Counted from the first letter of the stretch, positions 1-10,022 are shown. The stretch is 64,000 nucleotides of DNA from Limosilactobacillus kribbianus (GCF_026413145.1 NZ_JAOVYZ010000003.1:1-64000), one strand, 5' to 3'. A program made the numbers and translations. Notes: a model not told the origin generated them from the sequence alone.

Positions 1-204
1 AATTGATTCTCGACGCTTAGCTTTTAAAACACCTTGGTACCAAGGCTTATTTAAGTGCGTCAAAAATCTGGTCAAAACAAGTTTGTCAGTGATAATTTTA
101 TCTTGACTTATTACCACATGACTCAAAACAATCTAACCGTTCCTTAGTATACCAACTTCACGATCAAAACAACAGGTTTAGATCTGATGCAGCCAGACGA
201 AAAA
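1..204. other. AT-rich edge region without a recognised gene
   Basis: No convincing coding frame is seen in these bases, which are visibly richer in A+T than the rest of the window. A perfect 14-base palindrome (CCTTGGTACCAAGG) lies at 32-45. A short frame reading on the minus strand here has no homology that I recognise and no good ribosome binding site, so I leave it out. Confidence 0.4.
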
Positions 205-231
205 AGCGCCTTGCAATAACTGCAAGACGCT
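205..231 (-). terminator. Intrinsic terminator of rpmE2
   Basis: On the minus strand an 11-bp stem (AGCGTCTTGCA with one G-U pair) closes a short loop and is followed by a run of six T residues, about 20 bases after the rpmE2 stop. Confidence 0.8.
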
Positions 232-252
232 CTGGATAACAAGTCGTTCGGC

Positions 253-498
253 TTACTTGAGACCGTACTTCTTGTTGAACTTGTCGACCGCACCATCGGC
301 CTGAGTAAACTTTTGCTTACCAGTGTAGAATGGGTGTGAGTCAGAAGTAACTTCAACCCGGATCAGTGGGTATTCGTTGCCGTCTTCCCACTTAACCGTT
401 TCCTTTGAGGTTGCGGTTGAGCCGGAAAGAAACTTGTAACCAGTAGAAGAATCTTCGAATACTACTGGATGGTAATCTGGATGAATTCCTTGTTTCAT
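253..498 (-). CDS. rpmE2: 50S ribosomal protein L31 type B
   Basis: An 81-residue protein of the large ribosomal subunit. It has the type B signature, an opening [16 protein letters not shown] followed by the conserved FYTGKQKF near the middle. It lacks the four zinc-binding cysteines of type A L31. In other Firmicutes this zinc-free form substitutes for the zinc form when zinc is scarce, but no Zur-like site is seen upstream here. Length is normal. AAAGGAG lies about 12 bases before the ATG. It has its own terminator downstream. Confidence 0.95.
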   Translation of the reverse strand: MKQGIHPDYHPVVFEDSSTGYKFLSGSTATSKETVKWEDGNEYPLIRVEVTSDSHPFYTGKQKFTQADGAVDKFNKKYGLK

Positions 499-592
499 AA
501 TTTAATACGCTCCTTTTGCCATGAATCATTGCCTGAAACATAGATAATCAACCCTAACAGGATACCACGGATTGCCGATCCGCGCAACCAGC

Positions 593-1873
593 TTAGTCAA
601 TTTTTACCGATGAATCGTCCTCGATTGCCACGTTGGCGTGCAGACGGTTCAGCTTCCAAACAATTCGGTCGTAACCGCGCAGGATGTTGCCAGCATTATT
701 GATCACAGTCGTCCCGTCGGCCATCATTCCGGCGATCATCAGGGCTGCCCCAGCACGGATTTCGCCGGCCTCAACATTGGCGCCGTGGAGGTGGTCAGTG
801 TGCTTAACGATAATCGTGCCGTCGTGGGCCTCAATCGCCATTCCCATCTTTTGCAGCTGGGAGACGTGCTTAGTCCGCTTCGGGTAAATCGTATCGATAA
901 TCGTGCTGTCCCCCTCTGCCATTGACAGCAACGGCGTCAATGGCTGCTGCAGGTCGGTGGCAAAGCCAGGGAACGGCATTGTCTTGATCTTAACGCCCTT
1001 CAAATGAGTCGTCTTCGGAACAAAGATCTTATCACTATCGATTTGCAGATCAACACCCATTTCAATCATCTTACTGGTGAAGGATTCCAAGTGCTCCGGA
1101 ATGACGTTGTGGATCATGATCCCATCACCAAGCGCCGCCGCTAGTGACAGATAGGTCCCGGTCTCAATGCGGTCGGCAATGATGGTATGCGTGTTCATGG
1201 ACTGCAGGGTGTCGACTCCAGTGATCCGAATGGTCCCGGTCCCGGCGCCCCGCACTTTGGCACCCATGTTGTTCAAGAAGGTCGCCAGGTCAATGATTTC
1301 TGGTTCCCGGGCGGCGTTTTCGATGATCGTCGTCCCCTTTGCCCGGACGGCCGCCAAAACTGCGTTAATCGTCGCCCCAACGGAGACCATGTCCAAAAAG
1401 ACCCGGGCACCGTGGAGACCATTCTTCGTGGCATCTAGGTGAACCGTGCCGTGTTCCTCGCTGACTTCGGCCCCCATCGCCTTGAAGGCCTTCAAGTGTT
1501 GATCAATCGGCCGAGGTCCAATGTTGTCACCCCCGGGGAAGGTCAAAGTCGCCCGGTGAAAGCGTCCCAGGAGGGCTCCCATGAAGTAGTAGGATGCCCG
1601 CAGACTTTTAATGGCCTTGCTCGGTAGTTCTGCTTCCACAATCTGAGTCGGATCAATCTCCAAGACGCCGTGGCTAAACTTGGACTGAACGTTCATTGAC
1701 TTCAAGATAATCATCAAATTGTGAACATCCAAGATATCTGGCACGGTATCAAATGATACTGGCGTGTCAGCCAAAATTGCTGCTGGAATGAGGGCAACGG
1801 TACTGTTCTTAGCACCACCGATGGTAACTTCACCCGAAAGTCGGTTTCCTCCTTGAATGATCATTCGTTTCAT
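593..1873 (-). CDS. murA: UDP-N-acetylglucosamine 1-carboxyvinyltransferase, Cys-to-Asp form
   Basis: A 426-residue enolpyruvyl transferase catalysing the first committed step of peptidoglycan precursor synthesis (UDP-GlcNAc plus PEP) in the cytosol. Lys22 and Asn23 of the substrate site are in GGAKNS. The catalytic loop reads PGGDNIGPRPIDQHL, so residue 116 (codon 1526-1528, GAC) is Asp where most MurA proteins have the Cys that fosfomycin alkylates. Natural Asp variants, as in mycobacteria, are active and fosfomycin-insensitive. The start is supported by GAGGAAAAG upstream. Firmicutes often carry two paralogues (murAA/murAB, murA/murZ); I cannot tell from the window whether a second copy exists. 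Confidence 0.95.
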   Translation of the reverse strand: MKRMIIQGGNRLSGEVTIGGAKNSTVALIPAAILADTPVSFDTVPDILDVHNLMIILKSMNVQSKFSHGVLEIDPTQIVEAELPSKAIKSLRASYYFMGALLGRFHRATLTFPGGDNIGPRPIDQHLKAFKAMGAEVSEEHGTVHLDATKNGLHGARVFLDMVSVGATINAVLAAVRAKGTTIIENAAREPEIIDLATFLNNMGAKVRGAGTGTIRITGVDTLQSMNTHTIIADRIETGTYLSLAAALGDGIMIHNVIPEHLESFTSKMIEMGVDLQIDSDKIFVPKTTHLKGVKIKTMPFPGFATDLQQPLTPLLSMAEGDSTIIDTIYPKRTKHVSQLQKMGMAIEAHDGTIIVKHTDHLHGANVEAGEIRAGAALMIAGMMADGTTVINNAGNILRGYDRIVWKLNRLHANVAIEDDSSVKID

Positions 1874-2038
1874 GTTTACTTTTCCTCGCTTAAAAGTTTT
1901 TTAGTTTTTGATTTCATTAATTGTTAATTTTATTTTTTAAACTGTTTGTGAGCATTTTACTTATAAAAACAGTCAACTGTAATGATAATGAAATGTTTAC
2001 TAAATTACAACCTTTTCTAAATAATCTTAAAAAAATAA

Positions 2039-2127
2039 AAAGCCAACGTTCACCAAAAAGCACTTTTCAGCGAACGGTAGCTTTTATTCATGGACAGGCG
2101 AAACAATTTCCCGGGGAATTTGTTTCA
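2039..2127 (-). terminator. Hairpin and terminator after pyrG
   Basis: Two structures follow the pyrG stop on the minus strand. The first is a 13-bp hairpin with one mismatch (GAAACAA...TTGTTTC, 2100-2126). The second is an imperfect stem (arms near 2079-2091 and 2041-2053) followed by TTTTTATTTTTTT. The second is the likely intrinsic terminator. Confidence 0.6.
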
Positions 2128-2131
2128 GCAA

Positions 2132-3823
<1,692 letters not shown>

Positions 3824-3850
3824 CTACGAACTTATTGGCCTGTAATACAG

Positions 3851-3892
3851 GCGCCCAAGAAAGATAATACAGGGTCAACGATAAATAGTCAA
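3851..3892 (-). promoter_or_regulatory. pyrG promoter with GGGC initiation site
   Basis: Minus-strand -35 TTGACT (3892-3887), a 17-base spacer, -10 TATTAT (3869-3864), then seven bases to GGGC (3856-3853). The GGGC start is the hallmark of reiterative G addition at pyrG promoters of Gram-positive bacteria. The promoter sits just after the rpoE stop. Confidence 0.8.
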
Positions 3893-3907
3893 GCAGCCCG
3901 CCCGAAT

Positions 3908-4468
3908 TTATTCGTCGTCCTCGTCATCATCATCGTCTTCTTCGTCCTGCAATTCAGACAGTTGGCCTTCGATGCCGTCATCCAAGTCGTCATCGTCGTC
4001 CTCAAAATCATCGTTGTCTGCATCGTAGTCGTCATCATCGTCATTATTGTCGTCATCGTCGTCGAGATCCTCATCTTCGGGATCATCGTTGTCGTAGTCG
4101 ATCACGTCATCGTCGTCGTTGGAGTCTGCCAAGAAGGCATTAACCTTGCGGCGCTTCTTCTTTGGCTGGTCCTCTTCATCCTCGTTTTCACCAACCGTGG
4201 CTTCATCGATGGATTCGTATGGGTACCATGCCCGCAGGCCCCAGGTATTGTCACCAAGGGAAATAAAACTGCCGTCGATGTTCAAATCAGTGTAGAACTG
4301 GGCAAGCCGCTCACGAATTTCCTCATCACTTTTACCCAAGTACTGTTGAATTTCATTGGTTAAGTCAACAAACGCCATTGCTTCTCCGTGATCAGCTAAA
4401 ATAGCGTGTGCGACCTCAATCATTGAAAGTTCTGATTTGTCTTGGCCGTCAAAAACCTTTAAATCCAA
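3908..4468 (-). CDS. rpoE: RNA polymerase delta subunit
   Basis: About 186 residues. An N-terminal HARE-HTH domain ([18 protein letters not shown] onward, roughly residues 10-90) is followed by a very acidic, Asp/Glu-dominated tail. Delta binds core RNA polymerase and promotes recycling and promoter selectivity. An ATG exists at 4480, but GAAGGG abuts it directly. Homologues begin M(D/E)LKVF, which corresponds to the in-frame TTG at 4468 with GAAGGG 12 bases before it, so I prefer TTG. The tail is encoded by GAC/GAT/GAA repeats, a low-complexity tract likely to vary in length between strains. Confidence 0.93.
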   Translation of the reverse strand: MDLKVFDGQDKSELSMIEVAHAILADHGEAMAFVDLTNEIQQYLGKSDEEIRERLAQFYTDLNIDGSFISLGDNTWGLRAWYPYESIDEATVGENEDEEDQPKKKRRKVNAFLADSNDDDDVIDYDNDDPEDEDLDDDDDNNDDDDDYDADNDDFEDDDDDLDDGIEGQLSELQDEEDDDDDEDDE

Positions 4469-4513
4469 ATTGGTGCACATCCCTTCAAAAAGTCTAAATT
4501 ACATCATACAATA

Positions 4514-4954
4514 TCAAGCCGTAAATTGCAATTCCAATTGATAAGTGCCAATCAACTGATCACCCGCCCGTAATTGATAGGCTGCAACGAGCCGGCCGGC
4601 CGGCGCCAGCGGATCAACTTGTCGTTCCAATTGATTAGTCACTACCTGAAGCGTCAATGTCCCGTACTCCGTCTGGTAGCGGGTAATGGTCGGGCGTTCA
4701 CGATCAAAGACCAGCCGGGTCTCAGTTGCCCCCTGCCGGTGAAGGTGGACCTCCTCTTCATCAAGGCGGAACTGAACCGGGGTCACCTGATCATTTTGGT
4801 GTTCCTGGTAGCGTAAGTAGTGTTTGCCGTTTAATTCGATGAATTCGCCGGTTTCTTGAAAATTGAACTGTTCCTGCTGGCCATCCTGGCTGATAACGGT
4901 CCGCAGACTAATTTTTACCGGTACTCGTTTTTTGATGAGAATCCCTCCCGTCAT
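4514..4954 (-). CDS. DUF1934 family beta-barrel protein (YwiB-like)
   Basis: A protein of about 146 residues rich in beta strands, matching the DUF1934/YwiB family of calycin-like Firmicute proteins with no established function. The frame is open to 5002, but the -10 box lies at 4980-4985, so starts upstream of it are excluded. The ATG at 4954 has no good Shine-Dalgarno sequence. A four-codon ORF (4965-4951) with AGGG ahead of it ends in TGA overlapping this ATG, which suggests translational coupling. It lies next to rpoE and diverges from the lipL-like operon. Confidence 0.75.
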   Translation of the reverse strand: MTGGILIKKRVPVKISLRTVISQDGQQEQFNFQETGEFIELNGKHYLRYQEHQNDQVTPVQFRLDEEEVHLHRQGATETRLVFDRERPTITRYQTEYGTLTLQVVTNQLERQVDPLAPAGRLVAAYQLRAGDQLIGTYQLELQFTA

Positions 4955-4978
4955 CGATAGTTCATTTCTTACCCTATT

Positions 4979-5009
4979 TATAATACAATTAGAAACGTAC
5001 AATATTCAA
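4979..5009 (-). promoter_or_regulatory. Promoter of the DUF1934 gene
   Basis: Minus strand: -35 TTGAAT (5009-5004), 18-base spacer, -10 TATTAT (4985-4980). The same AT-rich block also reads TATAAT on the plus strand (4979-4984) and may serve the divergent lipL-like gene. Confidence 0.55.
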
Positions 5010-5028
5010 AGAAAAGAAGTCAAAATCA

Positions 5029-5853
5029 ATGGAAAATTTTAACCAACAACACGTCGAATACTTTGACCAGCCTTTGAAACCGGCCAACAACCTGACCTCC
5101 TTTGCCTATACGAATGCCCTCCTGCGCTCCAGTAAGGAGATGAGTGCACCGCTTTTGCACTTCTGGTCCCTGCAAGATTCCGTGATCTTGGGGCTCAAGG
5201 ATCAGCGGCTGCCATACCTGGATCGGGCCTTACGTTTTCTGACCGACCGGGGCTATCACTACTTCATGCGCAACTCCGGGGGACTGGCCGTCGTCAGTGA
5301 TGCAGGCGTCCTTAATTTCTCGCTCTTTTTCCCTTGGCATCTCGAAGACCACGAATTAAAGATCGACGAGGCCTACCAGCGAATGGAATTCGTCGTTAGC
5401 CAAGCTTTCCCAGAACTAACAATTGAAACCGGTGAGATTACCCACTCATATTGCCCAGGTACCTTCGATCTCAGTGTTAACGGCCAAAAGATCGGTGGAA
5501 TCTCCCAGCGGCGCAATACCAACGGCGTGGTGGTCATGCTCTATTTGAGCGTCAATGGCGACCAACTGGCCCGGGGCGAACTGATTCGCGATTTCTACAG
5601 CCGCGGACTGCAGGGTGCCGAAAACAAGTGGCACTTCCCGGACATCTGGCCGACCTCAATGGTCAACATCGAAGAACTGCTGCACCAGCCCCTGAGCATT
5701 GAAGACACCAAGCAACGCCTGCTCAACGTCTTTGCCAACCATGGCCAAGATGACTTTACTCAGCTCACCTGGTCACCGAACTTCATTCGCCTGGTCCAGG
5801 ACGAAATGGACACCATGACCCGGCTGCAGGAGCGTTTGCATAAGGAGGGATAA
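5029..5853 (+). CDS. lipL: Octanoyl/lipoyl transferase of the LipL (biotin/lipoate ligase-fold) family
   Basis: A 274-residue cytosolic acyltransferase with the biotin/lipoate protein ligase fold. MRNSGGLAVVSDAGVLNFSL is the RRxSGGGAV-like substrate loop. SYCPGTFDLSVNGQKIGGIS carries the Cys that acts as the acyl acceptor in B. subtilis LipL, which moves octanoyl from GcvH to E2 subunits, and the conserved Lys. Without GcvH data, a lipoate-protein ligase role is an alternative. It starts the operon with the HD and HAD genes; the next gene begins two bases after its stop. Confidence 0.75.
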   Translation: MENFNQQHVEYFDQPLKPANNLTSFAYTNALLRSSKEMSAPLLHFWSLQDSVILGLKDQRLPYLDRALRFLTDRGYHYFMRNSGGLAVVSDAGVLNFSLFFPWHLEDHELKIDEAYQRMEFVVSQAFPELTIETGEITHSYCPGTFDLSVNGQKIGGISQRRNTNGVVVMLYLSVNGDQLARGELIRDFYSRGLQGAENKWHFPDIWPTSMVNIEELLHQPLSIEDTKQRLLNVFANHGQDDFTQLTWSPNFIRLVQDEMDTMTRLQERLHKEG

Positions 5854-5854
5854 G

Positions 5855-7234
5855 GTGGAATATTTCAACGAAGAAAAGCTGCCCCGCGAAAAAGTCTTTC
5901 GCGACCCGATTCACGGACAGATCATCGTCGACAATCAAATCATCATGGATTTGATTAACACCCCTGAGTTTCAACGCCTGCGCCGCATCAAGCAGCTTGG
6001 TGCTACTTCTTTTACTTTCCACGGCGCCGAGCATTCTCGCTTCGGCCACTGTCTCGGGGTCTATGAAATTGCTCGGCAAATGTGCAATAATTTTCAGCGC
6101 AACTACCCGAGTCAATCCCCTGACGACGGGCTATGGGATGACCGGGAGCGACCCGTCGCCCTCTGTGCAGCCCTCTTGCACGACCTGGGGCACGGACCCT
6201 ACTCGCATACTTTTGAGCACATCTTCCACACCGACCATGAACAGATCACCCGACAAATTATCACCAGCCCGGAGACCAACATCAACCACATCTTGCGGCG
6301 GGTTTCCCCGGACTTTCCTCACAAAGTCGCTAGTGTGATCGACCACACCTATCCGAATCAACAAGTGGTCCAAATGATTTCTAGTCAGGTTGATGCCGAC
6401 CGGATGGACTATCTCCAGCGAGACTCCTACTACACCGGTACCAACTACGGCAAGTTTGACCTGGACCGCGTTCTCCACGTAATGCGGCCGGTCAAGGACG
6501 GGATTGCCTTCGAGATTTCGGGAATGCACGCTGTTGAGGACTACATCATCAGCCGGCTGCAGATGTACCTCCAGGTCTACTTCCACCCGGTTTCCCGGGC
6601 GATGGAGGTCATCCTCGACCACCTGCTGATGCGGGCCAAGTACATTTACGAACACCCCAGTGAATTCGAGCCCGAGTTCACACCCCACATGCTGATGCCA
6701 TTTTTCAACAAGCACTTCACCCTGGCCGACTACCTGGCCCTCGACGACGGGGTGCTGACGACCTACTTCAACCACTGGACCCACTCCCGCGACGATATTT
6801 TAAACGACCTCGCCAGCCGTTTTCTTAATCGACGGCCTTTCAAATCGGCCGTCTACGATCAGGCGACGGTTGACCTTTTACCAAAACTGCGGGAGCTTAT
6901 CCGGACGGCCGGTTTTGACGAGCGCTACTACACCGCGGTTAACGACAGCTTTAAGCTTCCCTACGATACCTATAATCCGAAGGCATCTAAACCGCAAACC
7001 CAGATTGAACTGGTACAGCCCAACGGCGACTTCATCGAGCTTTCCCAGGTTAGCACCCTGGTGGCCAGCGTTTCGGGACGCGAGGCCGGTGACCAGCGTT
7101 TCTTCTTCCCCAAGGAGATGCTCGCCAAGCACGAAAACATCGAAGTCTTCGAACCCATCTACGAACAATTTCAACAATACATTCAAAATAATCACATCAT
7201 TAATCCTGAGGAGATCAAAAATAATGGCAATTAA
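5855..7234 (+). CDS. HD-domain phosphohydrolase, probable dNTP triphosphohydrolase (YwfO/EF1143-like)
   Basis: 459 residues, the usual length of the YwfO/EF1143 family; EF1143 of Enterococcus faecalis is a dNTP triphosphohydrolase. It has an N-terminal VFRDPIHGQI motif, EHSRFGHCLGVYEIA with the first metal-binding His, and the HD pair in LLHDLGHGPYSHTFEH. The GTG start is preceded by AAGGAGGG overlapping the end of lipL. Its stop overlaps the HAD gene by 11 bases. Role inferred: cleaning or regulating the dNTP pool. Confidence 0.85.
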   Translation: MEYFNEEKLPREKVFRDPIHGQIIVDNQIIMDLINTPEFQRLRRIKQLGATSFTFHGAEHSRFGHCLGVYEIARQMCNNFQRNYPSQSPDDGLWDDRERPVALCAALLHDLGHGPYSHTFEHIFHTDHEQITRQIITSPETNINHILRRVSPDFPHKVASVIDHTYPNQQVVQMISSQVDADRMDYLQRDSYYTGTNYGKFDLDRVLHVMRPVKDGIAFEISGMHAVEDYIISRLQMYLQVYFHPVSRAMEVILDHLLMRAKYIYEHPSEFEPEFTPHMLMPFFNKHFTLADYLALDDGVLTTYFNHWTHSRDDILNDLASRFLNRRPFKSAVYDQATVDLLPKLRELIRTAGFDERYYTAVNDSFKLPYDTYNPKASKPQTQIELVQPNGDFIELSQVSTLVASVSGREAGDQRFFFPKEMLAKHENIEVFEPIYEQFQQYIQNNHIINPEEIKNNGN

Positions 7235-8048
7235 ACTCATCGCAATCGATATCGACGGCACCCTGATCAACGACCACCAACAGATCACCCCCAAGACCGT
7301 AGCGGCTCTTAAAAAGGCCAGTGCCAAGGGCGTCAAGGTGGTCCTCTGCACCGGTCGGCCAATGACCGGTGTCGAGGCCTACCTCGAACAGCTCGGCCTG
7401 GATAATCAGGACCAGGAGTACGTGATCAGCTTTAACGGTGCCCTGGCCCAATCCACCAGCGGCAACGTCCTGGTCAACTACTCGTTAAGCTTCGCGGACT
7501 ATGCCGACTGGGTCAACTTCTGCCTCAAGGCCGGCGTCCATTCCCAAATCGAGACCCGGGACTACATCTACACCACCGATCAAAACATCAGTCACTACAC
7601 CGTCTACGAGTCCGCCCTGGTCTCTATGGACGTTCGCTACCGGACGATGGATCAGATGGCCCGCGCCCGTGATCACTACGTTGTGGCTAAGGCCATGATG
7701 GTTGACAGCAAGGAAAAGATCGACCACGCTATCACTCTCATGCCGGCCGACTTCAAGACGCGTTTTTCTATTGTCCGCAGTGAGGACTTCTACCTAGAAT
7801 TCATGCACAAAAACGCCAGCAAGGGCCAAACACTGGAGCAACTCGGTAAAGAACTGAATATCAAGCAGGATGAAATGATGGCCCTTGGTAACGCTCAAAA
7901 CGACAACTCAATGATCGAGTATGCTGGACTTGGAGTCGCCATGGGCAATTCGGTTCCCGAAACCTTAAAGATCGCCAACGTCACCGTGGCCGACAATAAT
8001 CACGACGGGGTTGCCGAAGCTGTCGAAAAATATGTCTTGAACGCTTAA
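7224..8048 (+). CDS. HAD-IIB (Cof-type) sugar phosphatase
   Basis: A 274-residue cytosolic phosphatase. The catalytic DxD motif is IAIDIDGTLI (residues 5-14), then TGRPMTG with the second motif, and GNAQNDNSMI near the C-terminus as motif IV (usually GDxxND; here Asn replaces the first Asp). This matches the YidA/Cof subfamily, which dephosphorylates sugar phosphates; the substrate cannot be told. The frame is open far upstream, but ATG 7224 with GAGGAG at 7208-7213 is the natural start and overlaps the HD gene. Confidence 0.9.
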   Translation: MAIKLIAIDIDGTLINDHQQITPKTVAALKKASAKGVKVVLCTGRPMTGVEAYLEQLGLDNQDQEYVISFNGALAQSTSGNVLVNYSLSFADYADWVNFCLKAGVHSQIETRDYIYTTDQNISHYTVYESALVSMDVRYRTMDQMARARDHYVVAKAMMVDSKEKIDHAITLMPADFKTRFSIVRSEDFYLEFMHKNASKGQTLEQLGKELNIKQDEMMALGNAQNDNSMIEYAGLGVAMGNSVPETLKIANVTVADNNHDGVAEAVEKYVLNA

Positions 8049-8053
8049 AGAAT

Positions 8054-8089
8054 AGCAAAGAGGCTGGGAATTAACCTAGCCTCTTTGCT
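8054..8089 (+). terminator. Terminator of the lipL-like/HD/HAD operon
   Basis: A perfect 12-bp stem (AGCAAAGAGGCT / AGCCTCTTTGCT) with a 12-base loop, six bases after the HAD stop. The T-tract is short and interrupted (GTTATAT). Confidence 0.7.
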
Positions 8090-8121
8090 GTTATATAGCT
8101 TATAAATGCTACAGCGCGGTA

Positions 8122-8173
8122 GCTGGCTGGATCCTGAACGTTGATAAATCAACGCCCAGGACGCCTAGCCAGC
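8122..8173. repeat. Intergenic long inverted repeat element
   Basis: Three nested complementary pairs form one interrupted stem: GCTGGCT (8122-8128) with AGCCAGC (8167-8173), TCCTG (8132-8136) with CAGGA (8157-8161), and CGTTGAT (8139-8145) with ATCAACG (8148-8154). It lies between convergent genes, so it may be a small intergenic repeat or a structured RNA. No second copy was noticed in this window. Confidence 0.45.
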
Positions 8174-8180
8174 CTCGCGG

Positions 8181-8226
8181 GGGTGGGAAGACGAACTCGC
8201 AAGCGAGTTCTTTCCCACTCCCTTTT
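8181..8226 (+). terminator. Second hairpin with T-tract between convergent genes
   Basis: GGGTGGGAA pairs with TTCCCACTCC around an inner GAACTCGC/GCGAGTTC hairpin, followed by TTTTT on the plus strand. It may terminate plus-strand readthrough or act as the bidirectional terminator for the convergent amidase gene. Confidence 0.6.
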
Positions 8227-8228
8227 TA

Positions 8229-9125
8229 CTATTCAAACCGGTAAGCACTATGCGGAAACTGTCGCATCAGTTCTGGCAGGCTTTGGCTCACCAGCTGGTG
8301 GCTGTGGAGGTCATAGAAATTATAATGCCGCCCTTTCAGGTCCATAATCATTCGGTAATGAGTATAGTTGTGGGCGTGTTCAGGTACCTGGGGAACCGTC
8401 ACACTTTTCAAAAAGGCCAACAGTTCATCACTGGTCGCTTGCGAATGGTGCCAGCGCCAAAGAGCCGCCTGGATGAAACGCTGAACGGAATTGCCACCAT
8501 GGGGAGCGGCTTGATCCGTGGTCCCGATGGCTTGAGTTAACGTTGCCACCGTTGCGGTTTCTGGGAGATGGAGAAAGCGGGCGAGGCGCTCTAGTTGGTC
8601 ATCTAGTGCCGGGGTATTGGTAAAGACGGCCAGCGGGTTTGCCCGCACCTGGAGACGATCGCCAAGGGGCTCGATAATATAGGTGCCCGTCTGATCCATC
8701 AAGAGCCAGTGAAAGGGGTAGCGCTGCTGATCGTACCAACGAGCATCAATCACTGTAATTTGCTTTAATTCGGCGGCCACCTCTGCAACTGAACTATGCC
8801 GACCGAGGGCCCACATGATGAAGTCCTGTGGGGTCAGGCCCAGAGTGCCGGGACGAACCGTATCTGGATAGGTGGCAGCCACCGGAAAGAACAATTCAGC
8901 ACAGGCCAGGCCCGCGTCATTTAGACCGTCACCAACTAGGTAGTGGTCGTTCACTACCCGCATCCCGCCCAGAATGGCGTGGCGGTTGCGGATTTCATCA
9001 GTCATCCCCGCTGCGCGCCAAGAATAGTCCTGTGGCACATAGGTCAAATGCCAGGGCGTCCGCGGTGGAAAATCCATCGTCCGACCGAATAATTGCTGAG
9101 CAGCGAGCGTTACTACCGTACACAT
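8229..9125 (-). CDS. Choloylglycine hydrolase/penicillin amidase family (Ntn linear amidase)
   Basis: About 298 residues in the cholylglycine hydrolase family, which cleaves linear amides such as conjugated bile salts or acyl-homoserine-type amides. The nucleophile must be an N-terminal Cys. The ATG at 9125 gives MCTVVTL with Cys2 and has GGGGG nine bases upstream; an ATG two codons earlier would bury the Cys, so I choose 9125. Other active-site residues visible are Arg and Asp in FGRTMDF, Asn in VFTNTPAL and Arg in NSVQRF. Whether it is a bile salt hydrolase or another amidase cannot be decided by eye; no signal peptide is seen. Confidence 0.8.
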   Translation of the reverse strand: MCTVVTLAAQQLFGRTMDFPPRTPWHLTYVPQDYSWRAAGMTDEIRNRHAILGGMRVVNDHYLVGDGLNDAGLACAELFFPVAATYPDTVRPGTLGLTPQDFIMWALGRHSSVAEVAAELKQITVIDARWYDQQRYPFHWLLMDQTGTYIIEPLGDRLQVRANPLAVFTNTPALDDQLERLARFLHLPETATVATLTQAIGTTDQAAPHGGNSVQRFIQAALWRWHHSQATSDELLAFLKSVTVPQVPEHAHNYTHYRMIMDLKGRHYNFYDLHSHQLVSQSLPELMRQFPHSAYRFE

Positions 9126-9143
9126 TTTCATTTACCCCCATTC

Positions 9144-9188
9144 AAAAAGGGAGCGTGCTTGCCATCTGGCAATCCCCGCTCCCTTTTT
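9144..9188 (-). terminator. Terminator of the lipoprotein gene
   Basis: A perfect 12-bp stem, AAAAAGGGAGCG (9144-9155) with CGCTCCCTTTTT (9177-9188), ending in T residues on either strand. It follows the lipoprotein stop on the minus strand and precedes the amidase start. Confidence 0.8.
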
Positions 9189-9204
9189 TATTTGCGATCA
9201 TTAA

Positions 9205-9948
9205 TCACTGCAGCTTGCTAACGGCACCCGTCTGACTGTTGTACTGGTAGATACCGATCATGCTTGCCACCGTGTTGTCCTTGTTATTTTGCCGAACTTC
9301 AAACTGGTAGACACTGCCATTCTTAGCTACTGGGATAATCTCGTAGCCCTTGGCACCATCAAAGCCCATCTTGTTGGCAAAGTTATTCACAACACTGTCA
9401 CTCGTCTCGCTGCTGACAGTGGCATTCGCAGCCGGTGCGCTAGTAGTACTGCTCTTGGCAGACGCACTACTGCTTGTTGCGCTCGTACTTGCGCTTGAGT
9501 TAGAATTTGAGCTTGTCGTCGTGGTGGAGCTACCCTTCTTGGCACTAGTAATCTTATCCTGCAGCGCCGCGTAGGCATTCTTCATTGCCGGACTGGTTGA
9601 CTTGAGCTCCTTTAAGTTGCCAGCTGCACCATCGTAGTCACCGTTATTGTATACTTCTTGGGCATTCAAGTAATTCTTCAGGTCCGCTTTCAGATTCTTT
9701 GTCTGAGTGGAACCATTGTTAACCGTATTTAACCGGTCGTAGGCCCCCTGATAATCATGGTTGCGGATCATCTTGTTAGCCGACCGGTAAGCCTTGGTGG
9801 ATTCACTCTCCGCCGTCCGGGGCGTCGATGAAGAACTGCTGCTCGTTGACTTGGTAGCCGCGCTTTGCTGGCTGCCACACGCTGCCAGCAAGACCGACAT
9901 TGTCAGGGCAGCCGTCCCGACAATTACCTTTTTAAATTTCTTGCTCAT
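9205..9948 (-). CDS. Cell-surface lipoprotein with Ser/Thr-rich linkers
   Basis: 247 residues with a lipoprotein signal peptide (basic start, hydrophobic core, lipobox LLAAC near residues 20-24). The mature part has a Ser/Thr-rich linker, a helical segment of about 90 residues resembling tandem TPR-like hairpins (HDYQGAYDRLN, GDYDGAAGNLKEL), a second Ser/Thr/Ala linker (about residues 138-180) and a C-terminal domain of about 60 residues (MGFDGAKGYEIIP to the end). The function is unknown to me. The layout suggests an anchored extracellular domain held off the wall by flexible spacers. Confidence 0.75.
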   Translation of the reverse strand: MSKKFKKVIVGTAALTMSVLLAACGSQQSAATKSTSSSSSSTPRTAESESTKAYRSANKMIRNHDYQGAYDRLNTVNNGSTQTKNLKADLKNYLNAQEVYNNGDYDGAAGNLKELKSTSPAMKNAYAALQDKITSAKKGSSTTTTSSNSNSSASTSATSSSASAKSSTTSAPAANATVSSETSDSVVNNFANKMGFDGAKGYEIIPVAKNGSVYQFEVRQNNKDNTVASMIGIYQYNSQTGAVSKLQ

Positions 9949-9993
9949 AACACAGCCCCCTAATATCTCAACCTTAGATGTTTTAACACTTAT

Positions 9994-10002
9994 ATTATAC
10001 CA
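9994..10002 (-). promoter_or_regulatory. Extended -10 promoter of the lipoprotein gene
   Basis: Minus strand TGGTATAAT, an extended -10 (TGnTATAAT), about 45 bases before the start codon. No clear -35 is seen. Confidence 0.5.
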
Positions 10003-10022
10003 TTATTCAACCACAACAAATA

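Noticed and set aside
32-45. Perfect palindrome CCTTGGTACCAAGG
   Set aside because: Short, with no associated promoter, gene or T-tract; noted only as a sequence feature of the edge region.
3962-4363. 133-codon hydrophobic plus-strand frame resembling a membrane protein
   Set aside because: It is the complement of the Asp/Glu repeat tail of rpoE; GTC/ATC runs look hydrophobic by chance.
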